NCBI GenBank assembly: GCA_035653595.1
Contig: DASRBO010000040.1
Span: forward strand, 62,001-126,000
Source: DASRBO01 sp035653595
Lineage (GTDB): Bacteria > Actinomycetota > Acidimicrobiia > Acidimicrobiales > JAJPHE01
Length of the DNA: 64,000 bases
Direction of reading: 5' to 3'
The position numbers were made by a program, and so were the translations under genes. The notes under the pieces are model-generated. The model ran no database searches, was not told where the DNA came from, and saw nothing but the letters and a program-made list of their open reading frames with translations. Position 1 is the stretch's first letter, and every line of letters begins with the position of its first letter. Positions 49,343 to 58,404 of the stretch are shown in pieces.

Positions 49343-52300
49343 ATGGCCATCGCACCCCAGCGGCTCGGCATCGGCATCCGCCGGCACTTCACCACCCCGG
49401 GCGTGGACCCCTACGACGAGGTCGTGTGGGAGCGGCGGGATGCGCGGATCACCAACTTCCGCGACGGCTCGGTCGCCTTCGAGCAGCTCGGCGTCGAGGT
49501 GCCGGCCCCCTGGAGCGTGAACGCCACCAACATCCTGGCCCAGAAGTACTTCCGGGGGACCCTAGGCACGGCCGAGCGGGAGTCGTCCCTGCGCCAGGTG
49601 GTCGACCGGGTGGTGGACACCATCACCGCCTGGGGGGTCAAGGACGGTTACTTCCTCGACGCTGCCGAGGCCGGCGCCTTCCGGGCCGAGCTCAAGCACC
49701 TGGTCATCCACCAGAAGGCGGCCTTCAACTCGCCGGTCTGGTTCAACATCGGCGTGAAGGGGGTGCCGGCCCAGTCATCGGCGTGCTTCATCCTGGCGGT
49801 CGAGGACACCATGGACTCGATCCTCAAGTGGTACGTGGAGGAGGGCACCATCTTCAAGGGCGGCTCGGGGGCGGGCATCAACCTGTCCAACATCCGCTCG
49901 TCGAGGGAGGGACTCAAGGGCGGCGGGACCGCGTCCGGTCCGGTCAGCTTCATGCGCGGTGCCGACGCCTCGGCGGGCACGATCAAGTCGGGGGGCAAGA
50001 CGAGGCGGGCCGCCAAGATGGTCATCCTCAACGCCGACCACCCCGACATCCGCGACTTCATCTGGTGCAAGGCCGTCGAGGAGCGCAAGGCCCGCGTCCT
50101 GCGCGATGCCGGCTTCGACATGGACCTCGACGGCAAGGACTCCCACTCCACGCAGTACCAGAACGCCAACAACTCGGTGCGGGTCACCGACGACTTCATG
50201 CAGGCGGTGCTCGCCGATGCCGACTGGCACCTGCGGGCGGTGACGACCGGCGAGATCCTCGAGACGGTCAAGGCGCGCGACCTGTTCCGTCAGATCTCCC
50301 AGGCCGCCTGGGAGTGCGCCGACCCCGGCATGCAGTTCGACACCACCATCAACCGGTGGCACACCGCCTCCAACACCGGGCGCATCAACGGCAGTAATCC
50401 CTGCTTCCCCGGGTCGGCTCTGGTCCACACCGACAAGGGTCTGATCCACTTCGCCGAGCTGTTCGACCGCGCCAACCGGGGTGAGACGTTCGGGGTCTAC
50501 ACCCACGACCTCACCAATCCCGATGCCCCCCGTGAGGCCCTCGCCATCACGACGCCGGAAGCTTTCATGATCACGGGTTACAACGACATAGTTCGCCTCC
50601 GCTTCGACAGCGGCATGGAGCTGCGGTGCACCCCGGGTCATCGCATCTTCACCACCAACAGGGGATATGTCGAGGCCTCCCAGCTGACACCGGATGACGA
50701 GGTCCAGGTGCTGGACCTGCCCGCCCCGGCCATCAACGCCGACGCGGTCCTGCCCGTCTCCAGTGAGGTCGCCGACTACAGCGGCAAGGGCGACCACTCC
50801 GACGCCCTGCGCCTTCCGGAGCAGTGGACAGAAGACTTCGCTCATTATCTCGGATGGCTCATAGGACACGGTTCGACCAGCGGCGCCACCACCTCGACGA
50901 TCTACGGGACCGCCGAGGATCAGACCTTCGTCCTTCCTCGCCATCAGGAGCTGATCGAGTGGATCAACGGCGACCGCCCTCTCAAGGGTTCACAGCAGGG
51001 GGACGGCACCCAGCAGCTCCTTCTGGCCCGACGCCCCTTCAAGCGGTTCCTCGAAGCGCTCGGCGTCGAGTCGGTCACCGGTCCGAAGAAGAAGGTGCCG
51101 TGGTCCGTCCTCCAGGCGCCCGAGCATGCGGTGGCCGCGTTCCTGCAGGGCCTGTTCGACGCTGACGGGGGCGCGGTGCGGAACGAGGACGAGGGTTCCT
51201 ACGTGGGACTCGGATCGGTGTCGGCCGATCTGCTCCGCGGCGTTCAGAAGCTCTTGACGACCTTCGGCATCCACAGCCGGATCTACAAGGTCGACGGAGG
51301 CAGCGCGACCGGGCACCTGCCGTACGTGGGTTCAGACGGCCCCGCCACCTCGTACGGCCGTGCCGCCAGCTACGACCTGCGCATCACCTCCGCAGACATC
51401 ATGCGGTACGCGCAGGCGATCGGCTTCTCCATCCCCTCGAAGATGGAGATGCTCACCGCCATCGTGACCCAGCGGACCCGGGGCTTGCATTCGGTGAAGC
51501 GGACTACTCACCTCGTCGAGCGCGTCGAGGACGGGGTCGAACTCACCTACAACCTCAGCGAGCCTCGCAACCATTCATACGTCGTCGACGGCATCGTGGT
51601 CAGGAACTGCAGCGAGTACATGCACCTCGACAACTCAGCTTGCAATCTGGCCAGCCTCAACCTCATGAAGTTCCTGGAGGAGGACGGCAGCTTCGACGTC
51701 GAGAGCTACCGGGCCGCAGTCGAGGTCGTCTTCACCGCCCAGGAGATACTGGTCGGCAACGCCGACTATCCCACGGCCGGCATCGCAGCCAACTCGCGGC
51801 GGTTCCGCCAGCTCGGTCTGGGTTACGCCAACCTCGGGGCGCTGCTGATGGCCCAGGGCCTCCCGTACGACTCCGACGAGGGCCGGGCCTGGGCAGCGGC
51901 TATCACCGCCCTCATGACCGGTCACGCCTACGCCACGTCCGCCCGCATGGCGGCCCGGATGGGTCCCTTCGCCGGCTACACGGACAACCAGGAGCCGATG
52001 CTGAGGGTCCTGCGCATGCACCGCGACGCGGCCTCGTCCATCGACGAGGAGAAGGTCCCGCCCGAGCTCCTGTCCGCCGCCCAGGAGGCCTGGGACACCG
52101 CCGTCGAGCTCGGCGAGCAGTACGGCGTGCGCAACTCCCAGGCCAGCGTGCTCGCTCCGACCGGCACCATCGGCCTGCTCATGGACTGTGACACCACCGG
52201 CATCGAGCCCGACCTCGGTTTGGTCAAGGTCAAGAAGCTGGTCGGCGGCGGGACCATGTCCATCGTGAACCAGACCGTCCCCCGGGCGCTGGGCCGGCTG

Positions 52301-53317
52301 GGCTACTCGCCGGCCCAGGTCGACGAGATCATCGCCTACGTCGACGAGCACAAGTCGATCGTGGGCGCCCCCCATCTGAGCCCCCGTCACCTCGCCGTGT
52401 TCGCCTGCTCGATGGGCGACAACACGATCCACTACTCCGGCCACGTCCGCATGATGGGAGCGGTCCAGCCCTTCCTCAGCGGTGCCATCTCGAAGACGGT
52501 CAATCTGCCCGAGGAGGCCACCGTGGAGGAGGTGGAGCAGCTCCACATCGACGCCTGGCAGCTGGGGCTCAAGGCGGTGGCGATCTACCGCGACAACTGC
52601 AAGGTCGCCCAGCCCCTTTCCACGGCGAAGAAGGAGTCGACCAACGACACCGAGCTGGCCCGCAAGGTCGAGGAGCTGGAGAAGGCCCTCGAGGTCCAGA
52701 CCGTGGTCGTCAAGCAGCCCATCCGCGAGCGGCTGCCCAAGCGGCGCCGGTCCAACACCTTCTCCTTCCGGGTGGCCGACTGCGAGGGCTACGTGACGGT
52801 CGGCGAGTACGACGACGGCCGGCCGGGGGAGATCTTCATGAAGGTCTCCAAGCAGGGCTCGACCCTGGCCGGGGTGATGGACGCCTTCGCCATATCGATC
52901 AGCCTCGGGCTCCAGCACGGTGTGCCGCTGGCGACCTACGTGCGCAAGTACACCAACATGCGGTTCGAGCCGGCGGGCATGACCGACGATCCCGACCTCC
53001 GGCTGGCCTCCAGCCTCATCGACTACATCTTCAGGCGCCTGGCCGTGGACTACCTCGGCTACGAGGAGCGGTCCGAGCTCGGGGTCCTGACCACGGCCGA
53101 GCGGATCCAGCCCACCCTGCCCGGGGTCGAGGAGGTGGCCACTCCCAGCCATGGGGTGGTCGAGGCGACGGCGCCAGCGGCCGAGTCGGGGCCGATGACC
53201 CTGGCCGGGGGTGAGCTCAAGGACGCGCCGTACTGCTACCAGTGCGGCAACGCCATGCAGCGGGCCGGCTCCTGCTACGTCTGCGCCAGCTGCGGCACGA
53301 CCAGCGGGTGCTCCTGA
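49343..53317 (+). CDS. nrdJ: class II (B12-dependent) ribonucleotide reductase with intein
   Basis: 1324 residues including a 402-residue intein; the spliced enzyme is about 922. It reduces ribonucleotides to deoxyribonucleotides using adenosylcobalamin, with or without oxygen. Extein marks: FNSPVWFNIGVKG, SSACFILAVEDTMDSIL (first redox Cys), NPC/SEYMHLDNSACNLASLN (radical Cys and catalytic Glu), and APTGTIGLLMDCDTTGIEPD. The C-terminus has a zinc ribbon (CYQCG and CYVCASCGTTSGCS) holding the swinging-arm cysteines. ATG 49343 follows GAAAGGG. It is alone in its transcript, between a structured leader and a strong terminator. Confidence 0.96.
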   Translation: MAIAPQRLGIGIRRHFTTPGVDPYDEVVWERRDARITNFRDGSVAFEQLGVEVPAPWSVNATNILAQKYFRGTLGTAERESSLRQVVDRVVDTITAWGVKDGYFLDAAEAGAFRAELKHLVIHQKAAFNSPVWFNIGVKGVPAQSSACFILAVEDTMDSILKWYVEEGTIFKGGSGAGINLSNIRSSREGLKGGGTASGPVSFMRGADASAGTIKSGGKTRRAAKMVILNADHPDIRDFIWCKAVEERKARVLRDAGFDMDLDGKDSHSTQYQNANNSVRVTDDFMQAVLADADWHLRAVTTGEILETVKARDLFRQISQAAWECADPGMQFDTTINRWHTASNTGRINGSNPCFPGSALVHTDKGLIHFAELFDRANRGETFGVYTHDLTNPDAPREALAITTPEAFMITGYNDIVRLRFDSGMELRCTPGHRIFTTNRGYVEASQLTPDDEVQVLDLPAPAINADAVLPVSSEVADYSGKGDHSDALRLPEQWTEDFAHYLGWLIGHGSTSGATTSTIYGTAEDQTFVLPRHQELIEWINGDRPLKGSQQGDGTQQLLLARRPFKRFLEALGVESVTGPKKKVPWSVLQAPEHAVAAFLQGLFDADGGAVRNEDEGSYVGLGSVSADLLRGVQKLLTTFGIHSRIYKVDGGSATGHLPYVGSDGPATSYGRAASYDLRITSADIMRYAQAIGFSIPSKMEMLTAIVTQRTRGLHSVKRTTHLVERVEDGVELTYNLSEPRNHSYVVDGIVVRNCSEYMHLDNSACNLASLNLMKFLEEDGSFDVESYRAAVEVVFTAQEILVGNADYPTAGIAANSRRFRQLGLGYANLGALLMAQGLPYDSDEGRAWAAAITALMTGHAYATSARMAARMGPFAGYTDNQEPMLRVLRMHRDAASSIDEEKVPPELLSAAQEAWDTAVELGEQYGVRNSQASVLAPTGTIGLLMDCDTTGIEPDLGLVKVKKLVGGGTMSIVNQTVPRALGRLGYSPAQVDEIIAYVDEHKSIVGAPHLSPRHLAVFACSMGDNTIHYSGHVRMMGAVQPFLSGAISKTVNLPEEATVEEVEQLHIDAWQLGLKAVAIYRDNCKVAQPLSTAKKESTNDTELARKVEELEKALEVQTVVVKQPIRERLPKRRRSNTFSFRVADCEGYVTVGEYDDGRPGEIFMKVSKQGSTLAGVMDAFAISISLGLQHGVPLATYVRKYTNMRFEPAGMTDDPDLRLASSLIDYIFRRLAVDYLGYEERSELGVLTTAERIQPTLPGVEEVATPSHGVVEATAPAAESGPMTLAGGELKDAPYCYQCGNAMQRAGSCYVCASCGTTSGCS
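50402..51607 (+). mobile_element. intein with LAGLIDADG homing endonuclease in nrdJ
   Basis: Residues 354-755 of the precursor, inserted inside the NPC/SEY active-site motif. The splice start is CFPGSALVHTDKGLIHFAELF; block B is LRCTPGHRIFTT; the C-terminal end is NHSYVVDGIVVRN before Cys+1 of the extein. The penultimate residue is Arg instead of the common His. The endonuclease half has HYLGWLIGHGSTSG, where the first LAGLIDADG acidic residue is His, and LQGLFDADGG, where the second is intact. Splicing is essential for the enzyme to work; the endonuclease looks weakened. Confidence 0.93.
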
Positions 53318-53357
53318 CCGATCGCTGACGGGTCGAGGCCGCAGGGCGCTGACTAGT

Positions 53358-53387
53358 CAATGGCCCGCCCCCCGGGGCGGGCCATTG
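53358..53387 (+). terminator. strong terminator after nrdJ
   Basis: CAATGGCCCGCCCC (53358-53371) and GGGGCGGGCCATTG (53374-53387) form a perfect 14-bp stem with a minimal loop, about 40 bases after the nrdJ stop. A weak T-run (ACTTTCC) follows. It is a clean intrinsic terminator. Confidence 0.85.
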
Positions 53388-53515
53388 GCGACTTTCCGGC
53401 CGCTGCCGGCCGCCGGGCCGGGCGGGGCCCGACGGCGGTATCCTTGGGCTTCCCTGCGGGTGTGGAACCTCGGAAGTCTGGACGGCGGTCGGGCAACGGC
53501 GAGCGAAGGGTTTTG

Positions 53516-55768
53516 GTGCTGGAGGCTGACACGCTGCACGCGGACGCCCCGGATTTCCGGGCGGTTGGCCAGGCTCGAGCGGGGGTCCGTAAGCGCCTGG
53601 CGGAGTTGGGCCGCGAGGCCATTCGGGACGACGTCGAGCTGATCGTCAGCGAGCTGGTCACCAACGCCCTGCTGCACGCCCGCGGTTGCACGGGTGTCCA
53701 GGTCGTCGACCTCCCCGACGGGGTGCGGATCGAGGTGTCCGACGCCCGCCCGGTCCCACCGGTGCTCGGGCTGGCCTCGCCCGACGCCATGACCGGGCGG
53801 GGCCTGCGGCTGGTCGACCGGCTGTCGTCCCGCTGGGGGGCGCGTCCGGTCGGGGAGGGCAAGGTCGTATGGGCGGAGGTGAGCGAAGCGGGCGGCGGCC
53901 TGAGCGAGAGTTCCGTGGACGACCTGCTCGACATCTGGGACGACCCGGACGCCTGGACCGAGGTGGAGGAGACCCCGGTCCACCGGTATCCGGTGGTGCT
54001 CGGTGATGTGCCCACCGACCTGCTGCTGGCGGCCAAGTGGCACGTCGACAACCTGGTCCGCGAGTTCGCCCTGGCCGCCGCCGGCGCCCGCTCGGGCACG
54101 ACGGCGGCGGTGGTTCCCCACCTGGCCGAGCTGATCGAGACCGTCACCCATCGGTTCTCCGAGGCCCGCGACGCCATCAAGCGCCAGGCCCTCGAGGCCG
54201 CCGGCGAGGGGGCGGCGCGTACCCGGCTGGAGCTCAGCCTGCCGCTGTCGGCCGCCGACGCTGGCGAGGAGTACCTGGAGGCGCTGGACGAGGTCGACAG
54301 CTACTGCCGGGCCGCCCGACTGCTCACCCTCGAGACCCCTCCGGCGCACCGAATCTTCCGCCGCTGGTACGTCGAGGAGCTGGTCAGGCAGCTGCGGGCC
54401 GAAGGCGCCGGCGAGGTGCCGCCCCCTCCCAAGCCCTTCGAGGCCCGGGTGCTCGAGGATCTCGAACGGATGGCCTCGTCCCAGCAGCGGGCGGAGAAGT
54501 CGGCCCGCCTCTATGCGGTGGCCGGCGCTCTGGCCGGAGCGGCCACTCCGGAGGCGGTGGCCTCGGCGGTGCTGAGCGTGGGAGTGGAGGCGCTCGGCGC
54601 TTCCGGTGGGGGCATCCTGCTCGCCTCTGCCGCTGACCAGTTGATCGTGCCTGGCACGGTCGGATACGACGAGGAGGTCGTCGCCCGCCTCCGGGCCGAG
54701 TCCAAGGACGCCGAGCTGCCGGCGGCCGTCGCCCTGCGGACCGGCGACTCGATCTGGATCGAGTCTAGGGAGGAGAGGGACGAGGCCTTTCCCGAGCTGG
54801 TAGCCCTGGAGCCCAGGACGGTGTCGGTGTGCGCCGTGCCGCTGGAGGTCCAGGGTCGCCGCCTGGGTGCCCTCCGATTCAGCTTCAGCGAGCCCCGGCT
54901 GTTCGATCCGGACGAGCGCCGGTTCATCGCCACCCTGGCGGCCCAGAGCGCCCAGGCCCTCGACCGGGCTCAGCTGCAGCAGAGCCGGCTCGACCTCAGC
55001 GACCGGCTGCAGCGCAGCCTGCTGCCTCCCCCCCTCCCTCCGATCGAGGGGCTGCAGGCGGCCGCTCTCTACCATCCCCTCGGCGACGGGATGGAGGTCG
55101 GCGGCGACTTCTACGACATCTGGCCCATGGAGGGCGGCCAGTTCGCTCTGGCGATAGGCGACGTCGTGGGCACCGGCCCGGAAGCCGCCGCCCTCACCGC
55201 CCTGCTGCGGTTCTCGCTCCGGGCCCTGACCATGCGCAGCAGCGAGCCGGTGGCCACCCTGCAGGCGCTCAACCAGGCGCTGCGCTCCGCCCCCCGCTCC
55301 GACGGGGGCGAGACCTTCTGCACGGCCATATTCGCCTGCCTCCGCCGCGACGGGGATGCGATGCGCGTGACCCTGGCCAGCGGCGGCCATCCGCCGCCCG
55401 GCTTGCGGCGGGCTGACGGCAGCATCGAGGAGATCTTCCTCGGCGGCTCCCTCCTGGGGGCGTTCGCCGCCATCGACGTGGCGGCGGTCGAGGTGACGCT
55501 GCATCCGGGCGATGCCTTGGTCCTGTTCACCGACGGGGTGGTGGAGGCCCGCGACCGCACCGGTGCCATGTTCGACTACTCCGGCCTCCTCGAGGTCCTG
55601 GCTCGGGTCGACGGCTCGGCCCACGAGATCGCCGAGGCCATCGAGAAGGCGGTCCTGTCCCATGTGGGCCAGGAGCTCAAGGACGACATGGCGGCCCTGG
55701 TGTTGAAGGTTGACGGCGTCCCCGGGCGCCCGTCCGACCCGCCGCCGGGGTCATCGGAACCCGAGTGA
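53516..55768 (+). CDS. HATPase-GAF-SpoIIE phosphatase fusion (partner-switch regulator)
   Basis: A 750-residue signalling protein. Residues 1-130 resemble an RsbW/SpoIIAB-type ATPase (VELIVSELVTNALLHARG, TGRGLRLVDRLSSRWGA). A helical linker with WHVDNLVREFALAAAGA follows, then a GAF domain (about 330-490, GILLASAADQLIVPGTVGY), and a PP2C/SpoIIE serine phosphatase (about 500-745) with VGGDFYDIWPMEGG, AIGDVVGTGPEAAALTALL and LVLFTDGVVEARDR. Kinase-like and phosphatase modules acting on anti-sigma-antagonist proteins thus sit in one chain. GTG 53516 follows AAGGG by five bases; GTG 53462 is possible. TATCCT (53439) may be its -10. Confidence 0.9.
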   Translation: MLEADTLHADAPDFRAVGQARAGVRKRLAELGREAIRDDVELIVSELVTNALLHARGCTGVQVVDLPDGVRIEVSDARPVPPVLGLASPDAMTGRGLRLVDRLSSRWGARPVGEGKVVWAEVSEAGGGLSESSVDDLLDIWDDPDAWTEVEETPVHRYPVVLGDVPTDLLLAAKWHVDNLVREFALAAAGARSGTTAAVVPHLAELIETVTHRFSEARDAIKRQALEAAGEGAARTRLELSLPLSAADAGEEYLEALDEVDSYCRAARLLTLETPPAHRIFRRWYVEELVRQLRAEGAGEVPPPPKPFEARVLEDLERMASSQQRAEKSARLYAVAGALAGAATPEAVASAVLSVGVEALGASGGGILLASAADQLIVPGTVGYDEEVVARLRAESKDAELPAAVALRTGDSIWIESREERDEAFPELVALEPRTVSVCAVPLEVQGRRLGALRFSFSEPRLFDPDERRFIATLAAQSAQALDRAQLQQSRLDLSDRLQRSLLPPPLPPIEGLQAAALYHPLGDGMEVGGDFYDIWPMEGGQFALAIGDVVGTGPEAAALTALLRFSLRALTMRSSEPVATLQALNQALRSAPRSDGGETFCTAIFACLRRDGDAMRVTLASGGHPPPGLRRADGSIEEIFLGGSLLGAFAAIDVAAVEVTLHPGDALVLFTDGVVEARDRTGAMFDYSGLLEVLARVDGSAHEIAEAIEKAVLSHVGQELKDDMAALVLKVDGVPGRPSDPPPGSSEPE

Positions 55769-55841
55769 CCCTGGTCACGCGACAGGCGGTCGAAGCCGGC
55801 GGGACCGTACACTCTGCGCCAGCCGACAGGGGGTAGAACAG

Positions 55842-56576
55842 ATGTCCTGGCTCAAGCTGGCGAGGAAGGCCAACGACTACGCCGAGGCCAAGGCTCAGCA
55901 GGCCTTCAACGAGCACGCCGATCCGAAGGTCCAGGTGGAGCAGGCGATCACCGCCCTCCAGCAGCACCAGCAGGAGCTCGAGGAGGCGGCCAGCCACGTC
56001 CTGGCCCAGGAGAAGATGGCCAAGATGAGGCTGTCCGAGCTGTCGGCCAAGGAGGCCAAGCTGACCGCCAACGCCCAGGCGGCCATGTCGTCGGGACACC
56101 AGGACGCCGCCCGCACCTTCGCCCTCCAGCTGTCGGCCACCCGCGAGCAGATCCAGGCTCTGACCGGTCAGATCCCCCAGCTGGAGGCGGCGGCCAACGA
56201 CGCCCGCACCGCCGTGCAGGAGGGCGCCGATCTGCTCCAGCAGAAGCTCAACGAGCGCAACACCATCCTGGCCCAGATCGACCAGGCCCACATGCAGCAG
56301 GAGATGGCGGCCTCCCTCAAGCAGGTGAGCGACCTGACCAGCTCGGGTGACGTGCCCAGCTTCGACGAGATCAAGAACAAGGTCCAGGGACAGTTCGCCC
56401 AGGCCCAGGCGGCGACCGAGCTGCACGCCAACGATCCGGCGGTGCTGGAGATGCAGGCCCATCACGATCAGCTGAATTCCGAGGCCGACGCCATCCTGGC
56501 CCAGCTGTCGGCCGGCAGCCTCAAGCCGGCCGCTCTCGAGGCGCCCGCCGCCGCCTCGAAGACCGCGACGACCTGA
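55842..56576 (+). CDS. PspA/IM30-family membrane-stress protein
   Basis: A 244-residue almost wholly helical coiled-coil protein: SWLKLARKANDYAEAKAQQA is the amphipathic N-terminal helix, followed by ALQQHQQELEEAASHVLAQE, QIPQLEAAANDARTAV and QKLNERNTILAQIDQAHMQQE. This is the ESCRT-III-like PspA/IM30 family, which coats and repairs membranes. AGGGGGTAG precedes ATG 55842, and TACACT (55807-55812) is a likely -10. Its stop overlaps the next ATG. It heads a three-gene set with two unnamed proteins. Confidence 0.85.
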   Translation: MSWLKLARKANDYAEAKAQQAFNEHADPKVQVEQAITALQQHQQELEEAASHVLAQEKMAKMRLSELSAKEAKLTANAQAAMSSGHQDAARTFALQLSATREQIQALTGQIPQLEAAANDARTAVQEGADLLQQKLNERNTILAQIDQAHMQQEMAASLKQVSDLTSSGDVPSFDEIKNKVQGQFAQAQAATELHANDPAVLEMQAHHDQLNSEADAILAQLSAGSLKPAALEAPAAASKTATT

Positions 56577-56884
56577 TGGCCAACGCCGTCGTCTGCTTCA
56601 ACCCGGAGCACGACATCGCCGCCATCCGCTGGGACCGTCGCCCCAACGACTTCCCCGTCGACGCCGTCAACCGGGCCCTCGAGGCCCTGTACCGCAACGA
56701 CGACCTCGCCCCTTACCTGTACGTGGTCTACGGCGGGGATCAGACCCTGGGCCTGCTGGTGGCGAGCAACTTCAACCCGGAGAACGACTCGGAGATCCGG
56801 GCGGTGTTCAACGACATCGTCAACCGCGACAACATCGCCCCCGAGACGACGGGGGACTACGCCCGGATCGAGGTGCAGGTATGA
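56576..56884 (+). CDS. hypothetical protein coupled to pspA
   Basis: A 102-residue acidic protein: FNPEHDIAAIRWDRRPNDFP, VNRALEALYRNDDLAPYLYV, and LLVASNFNPENDSEIRAVFN. It alternates strand and helix like a small soluble adaptor and has no cysteines or membrane segment. ATG 56576 overlaps the pspA stop and its TGA overlaps the following gene. No family is recognised; its fixed place between pspA and a membrane protein suggests a linking role, which is inference. Confidence 0.7.
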   Translation: MANAVVCFNPEHDIAAIRWDRRPNDFPVDAVNRALEALYRNDDLAPYLYVVYGGDQTLGLLVASNFNPENDSEIRAVFNDIVNRDNIAPETTGDYARIEVQV

Positions 56885-57420
56885 CAACCACGGGACACCG
56901 GCGGCGGCCCGTACTCGTGCTGGCCGCCGCCCTGTCGGTTCTTTCGGCCCTCGGCCTCGTCTCGGTCGCGGCGGCCACCCCGGCCTACGCCCGGGGTGGC
57001 TTCTCCTTCTCCCACGCCCCGAGCTACTCGGGATCGCGCGGCTTCTTCGGCGGGTCGCGCTCGGGCACCAAGGCGCCCACCTTCTCGGGATCGCGCTCGG
57101 GCACCTCCCGTTCCACCAGCCATGCCCCCAGCTACTCCGGGGCCCGGTCGGCCACGCCGACGGCGCCGTCGCCCCTGCCAGGCCGGACGGGGGTGCTGCA
57201 CGGCAACTTCTACTACCTCGGCCACTACTACCCCTACTACTTCGCCGGCCACTACTACCTCGCCAACCCCGCCGCCTACCACCAGTCGGACGGGGGCGTG
57301 GTCGCCGTGGTCCTCATCCTGGTTCTGATCGCCCTGGTGGTGGCCTACTTCGTCCTGCGCAACCGCAGGAGGAGGATGGCGGCCCCTTCTGAGCCCCCGG
57401 GGGGCTCCTACCCGCTCTAG
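56881..57420 (+). CDS. secreted/anchored Ser-Gly-Tyr-rich protein
   Basis: A 179-residue protein. A signal peptide is likely at residues 1-38 (VLVLAAALSVLSALGLVSV, with cleavage near TPAYA). The exposed part holds repeats of SGSRSGT and SHAPSYSG, then a run of aromatic residues (HGNFYYLGHYYPYYFAGHYY), and ends with a membrane helix (VVAVVLILVLIALVVAYFV) and a basic RNRRRR stop-transfer tail. It is thus a type I-like membrane protein with a Tyr-rich external patch. ATG 56881 overlaps the upstream stop. It shares a CTAG double stop with the convergent GNAT gene. Confidence 0.72.
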   Translation: MTTTGHRRRPVLVLAAALSVLSALGLVSVAAATPAYARGGFSFSHAPSYSGSRGFFGGSRSGTKAPTFSGSRSGTSRSTSHAPSYSGARSATPTAPSPLPGRTGVLHGNFYYLGHYYPYYFAGHYYLANPAAYHQSDGGVVAVVLILVLIALVVAYFVLRNRRRRMAAPSEPPGGSYPL

Positions 57421-58205
57421 CCGGCCCGCCTCGGTGGGGGCAGGGCCAGCTCGAGCCGGCCGTCCGGCGTCGGGACGACGGTGACGCCCCGGTCCAGATC
57501 CGGGCGTTCGGCCAGCCAACGCTCCACCCGGTGCTGACGGATCCGACCGGCAGGTGTCAGGCCCTTGTGGAAGTAGGAGCGGCGACCGGCGTAGCCGAGG
57601 GCCCGGTAGAAAGCCCGCTCGGCCTCGGTGGCCCCTCCCAGGCCGAGCTCGGACAACCCGAGGGCCAGGGCCTCCCTCTCGATAACGCCGACCATCAGGC
57701 GGCCCAGCCCCCGGCCCCGGTGGGGGGCCGCCACCCCGACGAACAAGCCGGCACTCCGGGTGGTGTCGTCCTGACGGGTGGCCAGGCCGCCGGCGACAAG
57801 GACGCCGCCGGCCTCCACCGCCAGCATCATCGGTCGGTCGTCGGGCAGGCGGCGGGCCAGGGCGCCGAAGCGGTGGTCGAGGTGGCTTAGCTGCCTTGGG
57901 TGCTGGGCACCGATCAGGTCGTAGACCGTCATCAGGTCCTCGACGTCGCCCACCCGGCGCAGGATGTACCCGTCGGCGGCCGGCGAGGTGGTCCGGCGCT
58001 GTTGCACAAGCGAGCGCAGGGCGGCCCAGTTGGGGAGGCCGTGCTCGCGGGCGATCGTCAGCTGGGCGCCGGACAGCTTGATGGGCACGCCGTAGGCGGC
58101 CAGCCTCCTGAGCGCGGCTTCATCGGCGGCGCCGGCGGCCCGCAGCAGCTCGCGGGCCTGCCGGCGCAGCTGGCGCAGGTCGGGACGCTCGGGCAGCGAC
58201 GACAT
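57417..58205 (-). CDS. GNAT acetyltransferase with an ankyrin-like N-terminal region
   Basis: A 262-residue protein. The first 75 residues (PDLRQLRRQARELLRAAGAAD, then KLSGAQLTIAREHGLPNWAAL) look like an ankyrin-repeat-type helical element found before small domains in actinobacteria. The acetyltransferase core is SAGLFVGVAAPHRGRGLGRLM, with ALGLSELGLGGATEAERAFYRALG. ATG 58205 follows GAGAGGAG. Substrate unknown. It is convergent with the pspA cluster; the stops share CTAG. Confidence 0.82.
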   Translation of the reverse strand: MSSLPERPDLRQLRRQARELLRAAGAADEAALRRLAAYGVPIKLSGAQLTIAREHGLPNWAALRSLVQQRRTTSPAADGYILRRVGDVEDLMTVYDLIGAQHPRQLSHLDHRFGALARRLPDDRPMMLAVEAGGVLVAGGLATRQDDTTRSAGLFVGVAAPHRGRGLGRLMVGVIEREALALGLSELGLGGATEAERAFYRALGYAGRRSYFHKGLTPAGRIRQHRVERWLAERPDLDRGVTVVPTPDGRLELALPPPRRAG

Positions 58206-58387
58206 GGGAGCTCCTCTCGTCTGCCCGGGGTCCGCGGCCGGGCTCGAGAAGGAACGCCTGAGCGCCGATCGGTTCAGTCGGTGGAGGTGGACTCAGTCCT
58301 GCCCGCGGACCCGGCGGCGTCCTCCGGCGCCGTCGCCCACCTAACCACCTGACCGCGCTGCGGGCAAGCGAGTTGGCGGGGGGCCGG

Positions 58388-58404
58388 GCCGGGGCCGCCC
58401 CGGC
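58388..58404 (-). terminator. GC hairpin at the end of the hydrolase gene
   Basis: GCCGGGGC and GCCCCGGC (58388-58395, 58397-58404) are directly inverted around one base and lie immediately after the minus-strand hydrolase stop at 58405. A tight stem could end transcription, though no T-run is visible. The rest of the 58206-58404 gap shows only the GNAT upstream region. Confidence 0.35.

Noticed and set aside
47444..49387. Second minus-strand frame over glpK
   Set aside because: Low-complexity Gly/Arg/Pro shadow of glpK; the glpK frame has all kinase motifs.
53360..53515. Upstream start of the SpoIIE-type gene at 53360
   Set aside because: It lies inside the nrdJ terminator stem; a ribosome binding site and domain start point to GTG 53516.
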